IMG/VR virus record: IMGVR_UViG_3300034072_000675
Coordinates: 1-25,991 of that record
From: a virus
Strand: one strand, 5' to 3'
Length of the DNA: 25,991 nt
Both the position numbers and the translations under genes were made by a program. The number at the start of each line of letters is the position of its first letter. Position 1 is the stretch's first letter. Of this stretch, positions 12,401 through 21,116 are shown piece by piece. The notes beneath the pieces are model-generated. The model was not told where the DNA came from and ran no database searches. It saw only the letters and a list, made by a program, of their open reading frames with translations.

Positions 12401-13261
12401 TGTAACTGTAGGTGTGCCTGGTGTAGACATCGTAGGCTCAACTTTAGCCATACTCTGTACAGCATCAGCAGCGTTCACGCCCTTAGCATCGAAGTAGTGC
12501 TTAGTGGCCTTTACAGCTTTGAACAAACCATCAGCAGCTAAGCCTAAACCTAAGCCTTCTAAAGCGTTCTTGAAGCGTCCTTCACCATTACTGTCAGTTG
12601 GGTCAGCAGCCAGGTAGCTAAACACGGATTCCCCAATGATTGGGTGACTGTCTGACAGTTCCATGACCATGTTAGATACACGCTGTTCATGAGGGTCAAA
12701 GGCAGTAGCGTCAGCCACGGCACCAGCAGCCATAGCACGTCCAGCGGTAGCAGCTTTAGTAGCTGAAGCCAGACGGCCAACGGCCAGAGCTTTATTGGCA
12801 GCAATGAACTCAGGGAGAAACTGGAAGACAGCTCGGCCAATATTACCCGCTACAGTCTGGTTAGGTGCAACCTTAGGTAACACCGTACCTTTCTCAATAG
12901 AGTCCCTGAGTTTGTTCAGAGTAGCGTTCTTCTTAGCAATACGAAGGTCAATCAGGTTATCGTTAACCCACTGGCCCATGTCTTGAAAAGCCTGGAGTGT
13001 ATTTACAGCTCCGTCCCTGATACCGCCCAAGACGGCCTTACCAGCTTCGTCAATGAAACCTGGAGACGTCTGCGAAGGGGCCTTAGGCTGGACTTTAGGT
13101 GTTGCCTTAGGGGTAGCCCTAGGTGTAACTTGAGCTTGCGTTTGTGCTGGTGCAGCTTCTTCTGCTGCCATTGCATCCAGTTCAGCAAGCATTGCTTCAG
13201 CGGAAGGCTTCATGCGTTCTTCACGGGAAACTGCGAGACCGCTTACGATTGAATCCGTCAT
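9464..13261 (-). CDS. Internal virion protein D, T7 gp16-like ejection protein
   Basis: At 1265 residues and as the last internal virion gene before the fibre, it corresponds to T7 gp16 (1318 aa), which leaves the capsid and forms the trans-envelope channel for DNA entry. The N-terminus is Pro/Lys-rich (about 45-68, repeated TPKATPK type) and followed by Ala-rich helices. A conserved-looking patch around residue 650 (WVNSVLSGPTTHVVNAMGNS) occurs in related podovirus ejection proteins. Hydrophobic helices near 925-960 might contact membrane. I do not see the soluble lytic transglycosylase domain that T7 gp16 carries at its N-terminus. The gene abuts the gp15-like gene with no gap. Confidence 0.85.
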   Translation of the reverse strand: MTDSIVSGLAVSREERMKPSAEAMLAELDAMAAEEAAPAQTQAQVTPRATPKATPKVQPKAPSQTSPGFIDEAGKAVLGGIRDGAVNTLQAFQDMGQWVNDNLIDLRIAKKNATLNKLRDSIEKGTVLPKVAPNQTVAGNIGRAVFQFLPEFIAANKALAVGRLASATKAATAGRAMAAGAVADATAFDPHEQRVSNMVMELSDSHPIIGESVFSYLAADPTDSNGEGRFKNALEGLGLGLAADGLFKAVKATKHYFDAKGVNAADAVQSMAKVEPTMSTPGTPTVTPQQAPDLAAQIDEIKGVKPKTPEVNPEAVPVEQAPKVADEAVQDAPSGVTLEGDAATVDAIQQALPDEFKVSETPLESAAMKATDVPTQEIRIDPMAQMLADPKYASVAPGTRKPIPKIAPAKVSQFVEAAKKGTLKDLADSVDSSDFNFDRIDSPEDIQELMDATSKVFEKETTQATGGTQSFEQIQELADTLGTSTEDLKTLYGDTSNLAARVTANRILLAASAKKTAEMAASAATGDSIAMLAFRKQVMLHSSIQSQMKGVQTEVARALGAMRIEAKAGNLVLNEVDDLLANLGGREVNLKFAKKMAEQTDPAKIAAMTRLSAMARTQDALYEAWVNSVLSGPTTHVVNAMGNSLVGLLTVAERGTAAAVGKIFRGGAADRVSLGEVQAQLFGMVEGLKDVFAITGDGLKSLRQAAGEAASGNFSGAKDTLKSAEGEFGGAYQAFVNDTPILDNALHGTKEFDLQAPAISAEGMDLNGWAGTVADVLGAIIRTPGRVLTTTDEVFKTMHYRGELKAQAYRQAKGEGLEGESFVKRVGELVASRSNPLGAGDELSARALEAARRGTFTNTLGAGGRAIQTAVAKVPGARYVFPFIRTPANIMNYTWERTPILNVLNNQIKEDFLAGGVRRDTAIAKTAIGGAFYVMAAQLAAEGTIVGGMEQNTAAEKLAGKQAYSVKIGDTYYAYNRLDPIGMIFGLAADFQNITGNIDENKRQDVAAALITSLSNNLLSKSYLSSVSELFTAIGEAQRLGTSKPIGRYLDRQAASFIPFSSLVRTIRRDDDPVVREVWDLMDTLKNSVPGYSKTLLPHRNVFGDPVVYGGGLGPDIASPIYTSKESDNPAATEIARLNIDLQLPPRTIASGKGTQPIDLNHEQYDRYVALAGNEAKVFSGKGFKDYLTEFVQTDAYKNMTDDTLGYDGLKRTTIEHLYASAKKVALMQLLQEYPELNAKYLENLKNRGRALSGAPVIPILTEAD

Positions 13262-14914
13262 TTACTTAGGTGTGCCTTTCGATAGCTTAAAGTAGTTTGT
13301 GTGTACCTCTAGCTGAGAAGCGGATAGCTTCCCTTCTCGGTAGGCTTGTGCTGCTTCTGCTGGAGTGTTGTATCTGATACGGCCACGATAGGCGGCCAGG
13401 GGGTCTTGGAGTGCTGCGTGATCTTTACGACGCTTAAGGTAACGATCAGCGATCTCGTCACGAATCTTAGGTAAATCGCTAGGTGCAGCATTGGCTGACC
13501 GTTGTGTAAACTCAAGGACTGCTTCGGCTCGTTGCTGTTGCTCTTCCTTAGTACCCTCCCCTAACGGGTCGGCTGGAGAAGCTGAAGCTCGGAGTACCTT
13601 ACCGAGATATTCTTTACCTGAAGTGTATTCGATAGACTTGTACACTGCTTTTTCTTGGGACGCCTCAGCAGCATTAGCGGCCCTTTCAGCAGCAGCAGCG
13701 GAGCGTTGTGAAGACTGGAAGCTATTTACACTATCCAGAAGTTGTCTGGTCTGAGTGTACGCAATCTGTCCCGAAGTGGACGCTTGGAGTACATCCTTGA
13801 TTCCTTTTCGACCTTCGTAGATACCAGCCAGTAGGTAAGTAGCGTTGACTTTCTGGTCTTCAGTTTCCTCTATAGCCGAAGCCTTAGACAAACTGGAGAA
13901 CTTCCCAGTCCACTCAGATACATCCGAAGCTGTGAACAGCCCAGGGTTATTCTTAATGGTGTCCTTGAACTTAGCCATAGCTGTACCGAAGTCGCCCGTT
14001 AAGGCGTCCGTGAAGGTTTGCGCCAGGATTTCATCTTGACGGTTCTCACGGTTCTTCTTAGCCGCTACTTCAGCTTGATTCGTCAGTGTTACGAAGTGTT
14101 GCTTCGAGGCATACTCAGCAGCGTCGATACGCTCTTTCCATTTAGGAATGTAGTACATACCGGGAGTGCCATCTAAGCGTGGGCGCTTGAACTGCTCATA
14201 GATTCCGAAGTTACCAGCATCCCCTAACTTCTTAGCGGCCAGGAACTGAAGCTCATTGAACTCAGCATTGGTCATCTTGAAGTGGTCTGCAACAAACTCA
14301 CGGGTACTGTTAATCCAGGTATCCGGTACAGGCTCCCCACGTTTAGCGAACTCTTCCATGCCCGTACTAATCATCAGCATGGCTTCGCTGTTGGTGGAGT
14401 CCTTGATGTTGTTCAGTCGTTGTTGAGCGTAGGTTTGCTTCAGTCTGTTCAGAGCGTTATCCATGACCGGGGCATAGCCGTCCAGGAAGTTCCTGTCAGC
14501 TACGCCTTCAGTCTTGGTCTTCAGCCATGCTTTAGCTACGGTGTCGTAGTCGTCAGTGTCCGGGTTGAAGTTTGTCTCAAGGTACTGCTGGAGTTCACCT
14601 ACATCAGCTATGGCCTGGTTATTTCCCTTGATGTTGGTATAACCCCGTACATACGCTTGGGAATCTGACTCCTGCTCCTTACCTAACTGAGCGTCTGTCT
14701 GTCCAGCTTTTTCCTGCTTGGCATCTTCAACCTGAAGATAACGCTCAAGGGAAGGCTGTACCTTCGATAAGGCACCCACCAGTTGGCCTAGCTGTGTCTC
14801 CGCTGGTTGAACTAAGGTGCTAACTGGGGAGGCTACTACGCGGGTAGCCTGGGGGTTACTTTGGATTTGTACCTCCCGGCTTCCCTGGAGTCTGTTAGTA
14901 GCTTTCTGTACCAT
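13262..14914 (-). CDS. Internal virion protein C, T7 gp15-like
   Basis: The 550-residue product is mostly helical and rich in Gln, Ala and charged residues, with segments such as LGQLVGALSKVQPSLERYLQ near the N-terminus and a long coiled-coil-like AAAAERAANAAEASQEKAVY about residue 395. Its place between the gp14-like and gp16-like genes identifies it as the gp15 counterpart, which forms the periplasmic tube of the ejectosome with gp16. T7 gp15 has 747 residues, so this one is shorter. I see no catalytic lysis motif. Its first codon overlaps the stop of the gp14-like gene, and its own stop abuts the next ATG. Confidence 0.83.
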   Translation of the reverse strand: MVQKATNRLQGSREVQIQSNPQATRVVASPVSTLVQPAETQLGQLVGALSKVQPSLERYLQVEDAKQEKAGQTDAQLGKEQESDSQAYVRGYTNIKGNNQAIADVGELQQYLETNFNPDTDDYDTVAKAWLKTKTEGVADRNFLDGYAPVMDNALNRLKQTYAQQRLNNIKDSTNSEAMLMISTGMEEFAKRGEPVPDTWINSTREFVADHFKMTNAEFNELQFLAAKKLGDAGNFGIYEQFKRPRLDGTPGMYYIPKWKERIDAAEYASKQHFVTLTNQAEVAAKKNRENRQDEILAQTFTDALTGDFGTAMAKFKDTIKNNPGLFTASDVSEWTGKFSSLSKASAIEETEDQKVNATYLLAGIYEGRKGIKDVLQASTSGQIAYTQTRQLLDSVNSFQSSQRSAAAAERAANAAEASQEKAVYKSIEYTSGKEYLGKVLRASASPADPLGEGTKEEQQQRAEAVLEFTQRSANAAPSDLPKIRDEIADRYLKRRKDHAALQDPLAAYRGRIRYNTPAEAAQAYREGKLSASQLEVHTNYFKLSKGTPK

Positions 14915-15396
14915 TACTTAGTAGTCCTTTGTTTGTATGTTGCGTAAGTCGTACCGATCTGCAATCCTGCACCTAATAGGCTAGGCTGCTTGATTGAGTT
15001 AAGCTTACTTTGGGCGCTTGTAGTAACACCCTGAAGCTGTCTATTGGATTGCTCAATGGAGTTCTTACGGTTTGCTTCGATAGAGGCAATATCGGTAGCT
15101 TCATTGAAGTAGCTCTCTCCGATAATCCTGTCCTGGGTAGTACCAATCAAGCCAGATTCAGCTTGGATAGCCCTTAAGCGTCCACGCTCAATAGCGGCTT
15201 GTTGGGAACGCTCTTGCATCTGGTCGGTAGCGTTCTTAGAGATTTGCGCTTGTTGCTCTTCGATTGCTTTAGCCTGGTTATTGGCATCCGCGTTAATAGC
15301 GTCTTGAGCTGCGCTGGCTTGTTGTGCAGTGTCTACATAACCAGCCACCGTGGATACGATGGACAAAGCCATCAGGGCCGAGGAAGGGTCACACAT
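14914..15396 (-). CDS. Internal virion protein B, T7 gp14-like
   Basis: The 160-residue product begins MCDPSSALMALSIVSTVAGY, followed by an Ala/Gln-rich helix (AQQASAAQDAINADANNQA) and a long Gln-rich helical middle (QAQISKNATDQMQERSQQAA). The C-terminus is hydrophobic. T7 gp14 (196 aa) is an Ala-rich ejection protein that enters the outer membrane; this has similar size, composition and gene position. Similar proteins of marine and pseudomonad podoviruses share the MC(D/G)P start. It overlaps the gp13-like gene by 8 bp and the gp15-like gene by one base. Confidence 0.85.
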   Translation of the reverse strand: MCDPSSALMALSIVSTVAGYVDTAQQASAAQDAINADANNQAKAIEEQQAQISKNATDQMQERSQQAAIERGRLRAIQAESGLIGTTQDRIIGESYFNEATDIASIEANRKNSIEQSNRQLQGVTTSAQSKLNSIKQPSLLGAGLQIGTTYATYKQRTTK

Positions 15397-15868
15397 TCTT
15401 GTTTACTTTCATGTATCGTTGGAAGGGAACAAATACGGCACCGTCCCTCATAGGAATCTTCTTGTCTGGAAACTCGAAACCACACCACTTTAACCAGCGG
15501 ATTGTCTTGTGGTTTTTCTCCAGCGCCATATTGATAAGAAAGGGGTATGCACTATTCATTAAGTTGACGTAGTGCCTAGACTCCCTAAGTAAAGCTTTGG
15601 AGTACCCCTCAAAGTGAACTGTAGCCAACATCCAAGGCGCACCTACAGAGACTTCACCAGACACAGGGGCAACACCGAATATCATCAGGAGTTTTCCCTC
15701 TGAGTCACGGACACTCCAGGCTAGGGCTGAGGCTTTAATTGAATACCTTGCACTAGCATAGAAATCCTTACCCCAAACGTAAGAAACCTCCAGCTCGTCA
15801 ATGGGCCGGAGGTTGTCTACGAGTTCTATGGCGTCACTTACACGCGCTACATTAATTGTGTACGTCAC
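15389..15868 (-). CDS. T7 gp13-like internal protein with GNAT-like fold
   Basis: The 159-residue product has the pattern of the T7 gp13 group: an N-terminal strand-helix (INVARVSDAIELVDNLRPID), SVRDSEGKLLMIFGVAPVSG in the middle, then a helix with NMALEKNHKTIRWLKWCGFEF, which resembles the end of a GNAT acetyltransferase domain. T7 gp13 (138 aa) is needed for proper incorporation of internal proteins, is lost from mature particles, and shares the same WLK-GF-type C-terminal feature. No enzymatic role is demonstrated for the group. It lies between tail tubular B and the gp14-like gene, overlapping both by a few bases. Confidence 0.8.
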   Translation of the reverse strand: MTYTINVARVSDAIELVDNLRPIDELEVSYVWGKDFYASARYSIKASALAWSVRDSEGKLLMIFGVAPVSGEVSVGAPWMLATVHFEGYSKALLRESRHYVNLMNSAYPFLINMALEKNHKTIRWLKWCGFEFPDKKIPMRDGAVFVPFQRYMKVNKNV

Positions 15869-18486
15869 GCTCTAGTCCTTGTTTTGGAACTGAAGGTTGC
15901 GAACCATTCAGCGGATTGAAAGAAAGATGGAAGATGGGAATCGTTAACCAGGTCGATAGTGACACCTGAGGATTGTGACGATACTGGGAAGGAGAACTGT
16001 CCGTTTTCAATATTGGTTTTACCCAAGATGAAACCTGAGGAACCAATACGCTTACCTGTGAACGGGTACTTGTAAGTTTGCCTTCCGTCAGGAGTAACCT
16101 CCACGCGGAAGTACCCACTGTTACTGTAGTCCACCGTCATTCGACGGAGCTGCAAGCGCCCCTGAAGTACAGACAGGTTGTTAGCATCCTTAAGGAACTG
16201 CTCGGAGAACCTGTAGCGTTTCGTGTATGGGCGACCAATGAACACTTGGCCTGTACTGTAGTCCCCTGTAGCTTGTACAGTGGTAGGTGTTGGTCTTGTA
16301 ACCCCAAGCACTGCCCCTGCGTTATCGAAACCCTCACCCAACACTACAGCCAACTCACCAGTCTCACTGTAAGGTAAGCTCCAGGTTGTCCTGTTGGTTG
16401 CTGAGTTGTACGTCCCGGTTAAAACTACACGTCTGTCGAGGTGTACCCTATACCCTAAAGCCGGGTCAATAGCGCCCTGCTCCAAGTTCATCTTCTCCAA
16501 GTACACCCCGTCGCTACGCTGGATTGTTATGGAAAGTGTAGATGTCAGCAGGTCTACGTTCAGGACTGTGTCCCCTTCCGGGAATACCCACTTAACCCAC
16601 GCTGATTGAATTTTCTCAGTAGCACCCCAGTAGAATTTGTAAACGTAGATAACGTTACGCTCATACTTAGACAACGCCACAAGAACATCTTCAGAAGAAC
16701 TTGCAGCCATCTTGAAGATACCTCCTGGGAGATACTTAGGGACGTGGGCAGTGATGTCAGCAGCGTCGTTAGTGTATGTATCTGAGTCCACGAAGTATTC
16801 ACGCATCGTCGAGTAAGTACCCTTATCCAGCGTGAAGAACACGTTTTGCCCTGCTGCGACAGGTCGGGCCTGTGCTGAGGATTCAAACTCCGATACTGTC
16901 TCTAGCTTAGCTGTCTTAGGAGTCAGTACATCCCCTGAAGCAAGTTGGAACTGTGTCTGTCCTGAGAACAGTAACAGTGCTTTGTTGAATCCAATTGCCC
17001 AGTTCAGGATTGACACCTTAGTGTGGGCTGCGGTTACGTCGATAGGGTCTGAGTCCAGTACAGCCGTAGCTGTTTCTCCCCAAAAGTTGAAGTAGTTTCC
17101 AGACCTTGAGAAGATTAAGGATTCATCTGAGAGAAAACCTAAGCGGTTCCGGTAGAACATCACATCAGAGATAGTTCTATCTACGAATGAAGGGATAGGT
17201 ACAGAATTGTTGTCCCCTACCAGTCTACGTTCCCACTCAACTTGAGAGAAAGTGAACGTACCATCAGCTTCCCTTACGAGCTTGTGAGGCATCGTGGCCG
17301 GGTCAAAAGCTACTGCCACTGTTGGGTCAGCACATTCAACCCACACCGCATTAGTTGCGTCCCACATGACGTAGTACCGGGAGTTCTGCTGCGAGGGATC
17401 TCCAGCGATCTTCCACATGTCTCCATCAGTTTGACCGGATGTTGGAAGGTCAGAGAACTTCTGCTTAGAGCCTTTGAAGCCTTGTACTACAACATACCGC
17501 GGTGTCCCTGTAGCGATAGGGAGAGCGTTGTAAGTTTGAGTGTTGTATATGTAGCTGGTAGTCGTGGGCACAGCTACCAAATTGCTAGAGGCGTTATACT
17601 CTGAAGGTGTTGCGGCTTCCACCCTAACATAGCTTGAAGCATTTAAACCGTGAGCTGCTGTGGTTGTCACCGTAGCAGTGTAAGTGGCTAAGGTTCCTCC
17701 TTCGTTCAGGGGTACGCTGGAGGCAACGCCATCCCCAAGAAACACTGGAGAATCTACTACTACCATCCAACTGCCTGTGTCTCCGTCAATATCCTGTACG
17801 ACTGCCGTAACAGTAAAATCTCTATTTATTAGAGAGTACACCCTATTGTCGAAAATCAAGTAACCAACATCTGTAATACGCACACGGGCACCTACAGTGA
17901 ACCCAACAGGAGGGGGCGAAGAGTTATTGACGTAAGTATAGAAGTATAATTTACCGTTGGTTCCAGCAGAGTAACGCCACTGAATTGAACCAACGTCCGA
18001 TACTGACAAAGAAATTGGGGCATGTTTAACAATGCTACTAACCCCTACCCCGCTGTAGGTCTTCCCGAACAACTCCTGGGTCATCTTAACGACCTTTTTC
18101 TTGTTAACCACGAAGCTGTAATCAGCAACGGTTACAACAACAGCATCCTCAGCAGGGTTGATTCCTGTCAGGTAGTCCATACTGTATGAAGGATTGAGTG
18201 TCTTTGTTTCCCCTGTGAACTGGTCGAACACTTGAATAACACCATCAGTTACCACCAAGGAGTACCGCTCAGTTGCATCACGGTTAAGTGTGGTAACGAA
18301 AGCATTGTCTAATACTTCATTGGAAATTTTCGCTACGTGTTCTGTTGGGGGACGCTTGCCTAACCCTAGAGCAACACTTGGGTAAGCGTTCTCAACTAAT
18401 TCTGCTTGGGAGGGGTGGCGGAGGGAGGCGGGTTGCTGCGATACACCGTTAAATAAGTTTGGGATGATTCTACTAACCAGCCCCAT
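15865..18486 (-). CDS. Tail tubular protein B, T7 gp12-like nozzle
   Basis: The 873-residue beta-rich protein corresponds to T7 gp12 (794 aa), which forms the six-subunit nozzle of the short tail. It begins MGLVSRIIPNLFNGVSQQPA with SLRHPSQAE after it, the standard gp12 start, and includes YRNRLGFLSDESLIFSRSG about residue 455, a conserved feature. It makes the distal tail and contacts the fibres. Its ATG overlaps the stop of the tail tubular A gene by one base. A moderately larger size than T7 comes from extra beta-domain sequence in the first half. Confidence 0.95.
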   Translation of the reverse strand: MGLVSRIIPNLFNGVSQQPASLRHPSQAELVENAYPSVALGLGKRPPTEHVAKISNEVLDNAFVTTLNRDATERYSLVVTDGVIQVFDQFTGETKTLNPSYSMDYLTGINPAEDAVVVTVADYSFVVNKKKVVKMTQELFGKTYSGVGVSSIVKHAPISLSVSDVGSIQWRYSAGTNGKLYFYTYVNNSSPPPVGFTVGARVRITDVGYLIFDNRVYSLINRDFTVTAVVQDIDGDTGSWMVVVDSPVFLGDGVASSVPLNEGGTLATYTATVTTTAAHGLNASSYVRVEAATPSEYNASSNLVAVPTTTSYIYNTQTYNALPIATGTPRYVVVQGFKGSKQKFSDLPTSGQTDGDMWKIAGDPSQQNSRYYVMWDATNAVWVECADPTVAVAFDPATMPHKLVREADGTFTFSQVEWERRLVGDNNSVPIPSFVDRTISDVMFYRNRLGFLSDESLIFSRSGNYFNFWGETATAVLDSDPIDVTAAHTKVSILNWAIGFNKALLLFSGQTQFQLASGDVLTPKTAKLETVSEFESSAQARPVAAGQNVFFTLDKGTYSTMREYFVDSDTYTNDAADITAHVPKYLPGGIFKMAASSSEDVLVALSKYERNVIYVYKFYWGATEKIQSAWVKWVFPEGDTVLNVDLLTSTLSITIQRSDGVYLEKMNLEQGAIDPALGYRVHLDRRVVLTGTYNSATNRTTWSLPYSETGELAVVLGEGFDNAGAVLGVTRPTPTTVQATGDYSTGQVFIGRPYTKRYRFSEQFLKDANNLSVLQGRLQLRRMTVDYSNSGYFRVEVTPDGRQTYKYPFTGKRIGSSGFILGKTNIENGQFSFPVSSQSSGVTIDLVNDSHLPSFFQSAEWFATFSSKTRTRA

Positions 18487-19067
18487 TAGCGCTCCAGGAT
18501 TGAAGCTACGGAATAGCTACCGTTAAACATATTGTAATCTCCAGTGTCTCCCTCAGCTTCCTTGAGTGTTGCCAGGGCAATGTCTTCGTCATCCTCGGAG
18601 TACACATGGGTTGCTTGGTCGGTTAATTCCCGGTCATTGAACTTACGTGCTGCCCGGATAGTGATGTAGTTTCGTGCCGCTTCAGGAAGCTCTTCAAAAT
18701 CCAAGAAGACTAAGAGATTTACCTTGAGGGTCTTATCAAAACTGTAGGTGTGGTTCTTACGGTCATACAGGCGCTGTCCGCGTTGTACAACATCGTATTG
18801 ATAGAACTCTTTTGTGGTGTCCACCCGAAGTGTGTTCGGTGGGACGAATATCTGATTTGAGTCATCACGGGGAAGGCTGTAGTTTTCTTCAGTGTTGAAG
18901 TGCCACCCGCGTGACTGAACTTCTCTTGAGGTTTCCTTGAGTGTACGTCTAGCCTTAGCTACGTCTGCCAGGCCAGTGTCCTCAAGGGTACTTACCGGAC
19001 TCTCTCCGATAATATCAAGCAGCGTGTTCACTGCTTCCAACTCGGTAGTTGGCGTTAGTAATTCCAA
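18486..19067 (-). CDS. Tail tubular protein A, T7 gp11-like gatekeeper
   Basis: The 193-residue product matches T7 gp11 (196 aa): an N-terminal helix pair (ELEAVNTLLDIIGESPVSTL), AKARRTLKETSREVQSRGW, a middle FNTEENYSLPRD and a C-terminal region with RNYITIRAARKFNDRELTD. Twelve copies bind below the portal and form the gatekeeper ring, and it connects to the nozzle. It follows a terminator and has a fair ribosome binding site (CAGGAGTAACACT). The tailspike gene upstream interrupts the usual capsid-to-gp11 order. Confidence 0.94.
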   Translation of the reverse strand: MELLTPTTELEAVNTLLDIIGESPVSTLEDTGLADVAKARRTLKETSREVQSRGWHFNTEENYSLPRDDSNQIFVPPNTLRVDTTKEFYQYDVVQRGQRLYDRKNHTYSFDKTLKVNLLVFLDFEELPEAARNYITIRAARKFNDRELTDQATHVYSEDDEDIALATLKEAEGDTGDYNMFNGSYSVASILER

Positions 19068-19088
19068 AGTGTTACTCCTGGGATAGAA

Positions 19089-19113
19089 AAAGAAAAACCC
19101 GCACTAGGCGGGT
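19089..19113 (-). terminator. Rho-independent terminator between tailspike and tail tubular A
   Basis: On the minus strand ACCCGC-CTAGT-GCGGGT is followed by TTTTCTTTTTC. A perfect 6-bp GC-rich stem with a T-run makes this a convincing terminator. It ends the tailspike transcript and lies just before the gp11-like gene. Confidence 0.88.
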
Positions 19114-19141
19114 TATAGTTTAGGTTGAGTTGCCAAGTAAT

Positions 19142-21034
19142 CTACCACTGACTTACCCAGAAGTTACGAAAATCAACATAGCCAGCGCCAAGTGCTTGTG
19201 AGTTTATAACAACTCGCACATGCGTTGCCCAACTAGGCGCTACATCATCCATAGTCCCTGGAGTACCTGTTGATTCTGTAACTTTCAGTTCGAACGATGT
19301 CCATGCTCCTGTGGTGTTGGTAAGTTGTACTGATGTTCTTGCCGTGACACCATCTGGATTGCCTAAAATAGGCACGCCATTAGAATCAAGGCCTTGCATA
19401 TTTACCCAGCGCAATTCTGCAAACAAGTCACCAGCAGCATTTCCGCTAGAAGGTCTTAACACTTCCCCAAACATGCTGATCTTGCAGTTTTTACGGATAG
19501 GCACTAAACAAGAAATTCGACCAGCACCAGATGCAACTTTTGTTAAGCGCATGACATTCTGCCCGCTTGGGCGTGTAATGTTGATGTTTGTGCCTGTTAA
19601 GCGATTTGTGACTGTCGCAGTATCTGTTGAGATGTACCACAAATCAGGGAATGAACCTGTTGTAAACTGACCCTCACGTAGTAAATTACCACGCGCTTGA
19701 TCTGTAATGCGTGACGGCATGTTTGCCCCGCTAGGATCATTTTTAATCTGCGTGTTCTCAACAATGCAGTTCCCAAGACCAGTCCAGAAACAGTTATTAG
19801 TATTCCACATGTTATCCATCGCTACGCCGTCAAAAACAGCCAAGGAAGATTTGGAACGCAGATTAACCAAATTACTGTAACTATATGGCCCATTGCCGCC
19901 TGTGTTGTTTGGATCAAACCAGCCACCAGCCATACGGAAGTATGAGCCGTTACCGTCAATGTCGATAAAGCTATCTCTACCGGAAACCGCTGCACGAGGG
20001 TCTGAACCATTACCCAAAAGAATACTTGTTGATGTAGGATCGCCGCCTACACTTACACCTCTAGGTTCAACGTGACACTGTGATAGGTGCAATCTATTTG
20101 GCGATCCTTGCCCGACAACTAATTGGTTCGTGTAGTCCACAGAGCAACCGAAAAGGAAATGTTCGCTGGAACCATCCAGTAAATGGAAAGCTAAGTTGCC
20201 TTGTGTCCAAGTACATCCGTAGTACGAAATATTCTCACCAGCGTCAGTGCCCGCTTGCTGACGAACAGCGATGTTAAAATTATGGAACGTGCAATCGTAG
20301 AACTTGGACAAGTACCAACGGTCTTTGCCGTCAATAAGTGTCTCAAAGCCAGATACCATCACGTTTCTAAAAACAGGTCGGCACCCTGCAACCGAGTCGC
20401 TACCGTTGATATAGATTCCGACGCTACCTGAAACAAGTGTCGAGCCTGGATATCGATAAAGCGCAACCTTGTTGACAATTGCAAGATTTGTAATAGGGCG
20501 AACGTCAGCATACAAGTTGCGATAACCACCAGCTACAGGTGGGTCGTAGTCAACTGTGATTACCTTTTCGTTCACGCCAATATCATCTGCAAAGATTGTG
20601 GCCCCTTGTCCGTCAAGTTCGACATAAAAAGGATTTAATGTGATCATTCCATCGTATGTGAAATTGTGGGATGGACTTAATTTAACTACTTTAACCCCAG
20701 TCAAAACTGCCAGGTCAATAGCTGCTTGGATTTCAGATGCGGTTGTTCCACCACAATACATGGCTGTGGCCACATTCCCATTACCATCAAGCAGCGCGGA
20801 TAGGTTGCCGTTGGCGTCTGTAGATGCCTCAACAAACCTCCGCCCACCTACAGGTGTATAATCAATCTCTACTGAAGCTCCCGCTGCTGGAACAGCAGTA
20901 AGTGTAATCAAGGAGTCTCCGTAAGATAAAACAGAAACTGGAGTTCCATTCACTTTAACTACAGGACTTCCTGTATATGGTGGAATGGAGAAAACCTTAC
21001 GGACGCCATCAGCAACCGTTGATAAAATCGTCAT
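19142..21034 (-). CDS. Tailspike with parallel beta-helix fold, probable polysaccharide depolymerase
   Basis: The 630-residue protein has a small N-terminal beta domain (about 1-65, FSIPPYTGSPVVKVNGTPVS), probably for virion attachment. A linker AASEIQAAIDLAVLTG-type segment starts at about 98, and a right-handed beta-helix continues to about 430 with short turn repeats (NLAIVNKVALY, NVMVSGFE, YDCTFHNFNIAV). Residues 450-630 form a jelly-roll-like C-terminal domain (GNLLREGQFTTGSFPDLW ... VDFRNFWVSQW), seen in carbohydrate-binding modules. Such tailspikes bind and often cleave capsule or O-antigen. No catalytic residues can be assigned by eye. Strong terminators flank it on both sides, and the place between capsid and gp11 is unusual in T7-like phages, pointing to modular acquisition. 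Confidence 0.82.
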   Translation of the reverse strand: MTILSTVADGVRKVFSIPPYTGSPVVKVNGTPVSVLSYGDSLITLTAVPAAGASVEIDYTPVGGRRFVEASTDANGNLSALLDGNGNVATAMYCGGTTASEIQAAIDLAVLTGVKVVKLSPSHNFTYDGMITLNPFYVELDGQGATIFADDIGVNEKVITVDYDPPVAGGYRNLYADVRPITNLAIVNKVALYRYPGSTLVSGSVGIYINGSDSVAGCRPVFRNVMVSGFETLIDGKDRWYLSKFYDCTFHNFNIAVRQQAGTDAGENISYYGCTWTQGNLAFHLLDGSSEHFLFGCSVDYTNQLVVGQGSPNRLHLSQCHVEPRGVSVGGDPTSTSILLGNGSDPRAAVSGRDSFIDIDGNGSYFRMAGGWFDPNNTGGNGPYSYSNLVNLRSKSSLAVFDGVAMDNMWNTNNCFWTGLGNCIVENTQIKNDPSGANMPSRITDQARGNLLREGQFTTGSFPDLWYISTDTATVTNRLTGTNINITRPSGQNVMRLTKVASGAGRISCLVPIRKNCKISMFGEVLRPSSGNAAGDLFAELRWVNMQGLDSNGVPILGNPDGVTARTSVQLTNTTGAWTSFELKVTESTGTPGTMDDVAPSWATHVRVVINSQALGAGYVDFRNFWVSQW

Positions 21035-21063
21035 GTATTCTTATATGCTTTCTTATGGATTAA

Positions 21064-21107
21064 GAAAAAAAGGGATAGCCAACAGCACGGAGCCGGAGAC
21101 TATCCCT
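21064..21107 (-). terminator. Strong terminator upstream of tailspike
   Basis: AGGGATAG and CTATCCCT (21071-21078, 21100-21107) form an 8-bp stem with a GC-rich loop. Seven T follow on the minus strand. It corresponds in position to T7's Tphi terminator, which lies after gene 10. Confidence 0.88.
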
Positions 21108-21116
21108 AGGATTTAG

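Noticed and set aside
13045-13200. Repeated TPK/Pro-Ala coding repeats considered as a repeat element or CRISPR-like array
   Set aside because: The repeats are short, coding and irregular, and they explain the disordered N-terminus of the gp16-like protein. No CRISPR array was seen in the window.
10590-13252. Several plus-strand open frames opposite the gp16-like gene
   Set aside because: They are mirror frames of a long conserved gene, lack ribosome binding sites and have no recognisable motifs.
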